5,865 nt of DNA. Origin: a bacterium. GTDB lineage: Bacteria; Thermosulfidibacterota; Thermosulfidibacteria; Thermosulfidibacterales; Thermosulfidibacteraceae. Of the stretch, positions 5,434 through 5,865 are shown one piece after another. Positions within the stretch are counted from its first letter, which is position 1, and each line of letters opens with the position of its first letter. A model generated the notes under the pieces. That model was not told the origin of the DNA, did no database searches, and worked only from the letters and a program-made list of their open reading frames with translations. Location of the stretch: positions 1 through 5,865 of the forward strand of contig JALVZS010000233.1 in NCBI GenBank assembly GCA_027022065.1, read 5' to 3'. Both the position numbers and the translations under genes were made by a program.

Positions 5434-5865
5434 ATGGATGCGGACTGGAAAAGAGAGATTAGAGCAGGCCTAACTATCTTCTTCACCATGGCCTATATAA
5501 TCCTCGTGAATCCCCAGATACTCTCCATGGCAGGCGTTCCAAAGGAAGGGGCAACCTTCGCAACCTGCGTAGCCTCCGCCATAGCCACTGCCATTATGGG
5601 ATTTTACGCAAAATACCCCTTCGCCCTAGCCCCTGGAATGGGGCTCAACGCATACTTTACCTTTGGTGTGGTCAAGGGAATGGGATACTCCTGGCAGGTT
5701 GCCCTGGGAGCGGTCTTCATTGAAGGGCTTATATTTATAGCCCTAACCGTTTCCAAAGTGAGAAACACGCTGATAAACAGCATTCCCACAACCCTGCTTT
5801 ACGCCTCTTCAGTGGGCATAGGACTTTTCATAGCCCTTATAGGGCTGAAGAACGCAGGAATAATT
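5434..5865 (+). CDS. NCS2/AzgA-family purine base permease (3' end outside the window)
   Basis: This is the N-terminal 144 residues of a multi-spanning inner-membrane transporter, likely a proton symporter for adenine, guanine or hypoxanthine. AzgA-type motifs are clear: EIRAGLTIFFTMAYIILVNP in the first helix (8-27), then YAKYPFALAPGMGLNAYFTF (58-77) and GYSWQVALGAVFIEGLIFI (84-102). These belong to the AzgA/PbuG branch rather than the UraA/xanthine branch. The frame stays open to the window end; a full member is usually about 430-480 residues, so roughly two thirds is missing. The start is uncertain. ATG 5392 would add 14 residues (MALTKATRSSIPLG), but neither ATG has a ribosome binding site. 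I prefer 5434 because a promoter-like pair ends just before it and the extra stretch contains an Arg CGT codon, uncommon here. The gene is divergent from the DsbC-like gene. Substrate cannot be fixed from this part. Confidence 0.9.
   Translation, partial: MDADWKREIRAGLTIFFTMAYIILVNPQILSMAGVPKEGATFATCVASAIATAIMGFYAKYPFALAPGMGLNAYFTFGVVKGMGYSWQVALGAVFIEGLIFIALTVSKVRNTLINSIPTTLLYASSVGIGLFIALIGLKNAGII

Noticed and set aside
5604-5789. Minus-strand open frame inside the permease gene
   Set aside because: It is antisense to the conserved APGMGLNAYFTF region and is best explained as a shadow.
1-5865. Mobile element, CRISPR, tRNA/rRNA or phage/defence system
   Set aside because: No direct repeats, transposase-like or recombinase-like proteins, repeat-spacer pattern or structural RNA are seen. 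Every gene is a recognisable chromosomal family.

Overview
The window is a compact, almost fully coding bacterial segment. The proteins are rich in Lys, Glu and Ile. Arginine is written mostly as AGA or AGG, isoleucine often as ATA, and genes overlap or nearly touch. Together with the protein types, this suggests a thermophilic bacterium of the Aquificaceae (Hydrogenobacter, Thermocrinis or Aquifex relatives). That assignment is an inference from style and has not been checked by a search.

Layout. Bases 1-4269 hold four plus-strand genes in one tightly coupled run: the 3' part of an NtrY-like sensor kinase, an NtrX-like response regulator, purM and purN. Consecutive genes overlap by 4, 4 and 19 bases, and each of the three complete genes has a strong purine-rich ribosome binding site. 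A GC-rich hairpin (4271-4292) lies between purN and the convergent minus-strand pair. That pair, in transcription order, is a secreted DsbC/DsbG-like thiol-disulfide protein (about 5352 down to 4546) followed by a small KH-domain RNA-binding protein, KhpA (4520 to 4287). A short divergent intergenic region of about 80 bases then leads to the 5' part of an NCS2/AzgA-type purine permease, which runs off the right edge.

How the genes relate. NtrY would phosphorylate NtrX. PurM and PurN are non-consecutive steps of de novo purine synthesis (PurN makes FGAR, PurM makes AIR). The permease probably imports purine bases, so making and importing purines are encoded within 1.2 kb of each other, with a two-component system in the same transcription unit as the biosynthetic genes. 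The DsbC-like protein acts outside the cytoplasm and KhpA inside it; their pairing has no obvious functional reason.

There is no mobile element, CRISPR array, RNA gene or obvious novel multi-gene system. The observations most worth a second look are: the NtrX-like regulator lacks the GAFTGA sigma54-contact loop although the rest of its AAA+ domain is intact; ntrYX is fused into the purMN transcription unit; and the divergent permease promoter appears to give a leaderless mRNA and to overlap the promoter of the DsbC-like gene.
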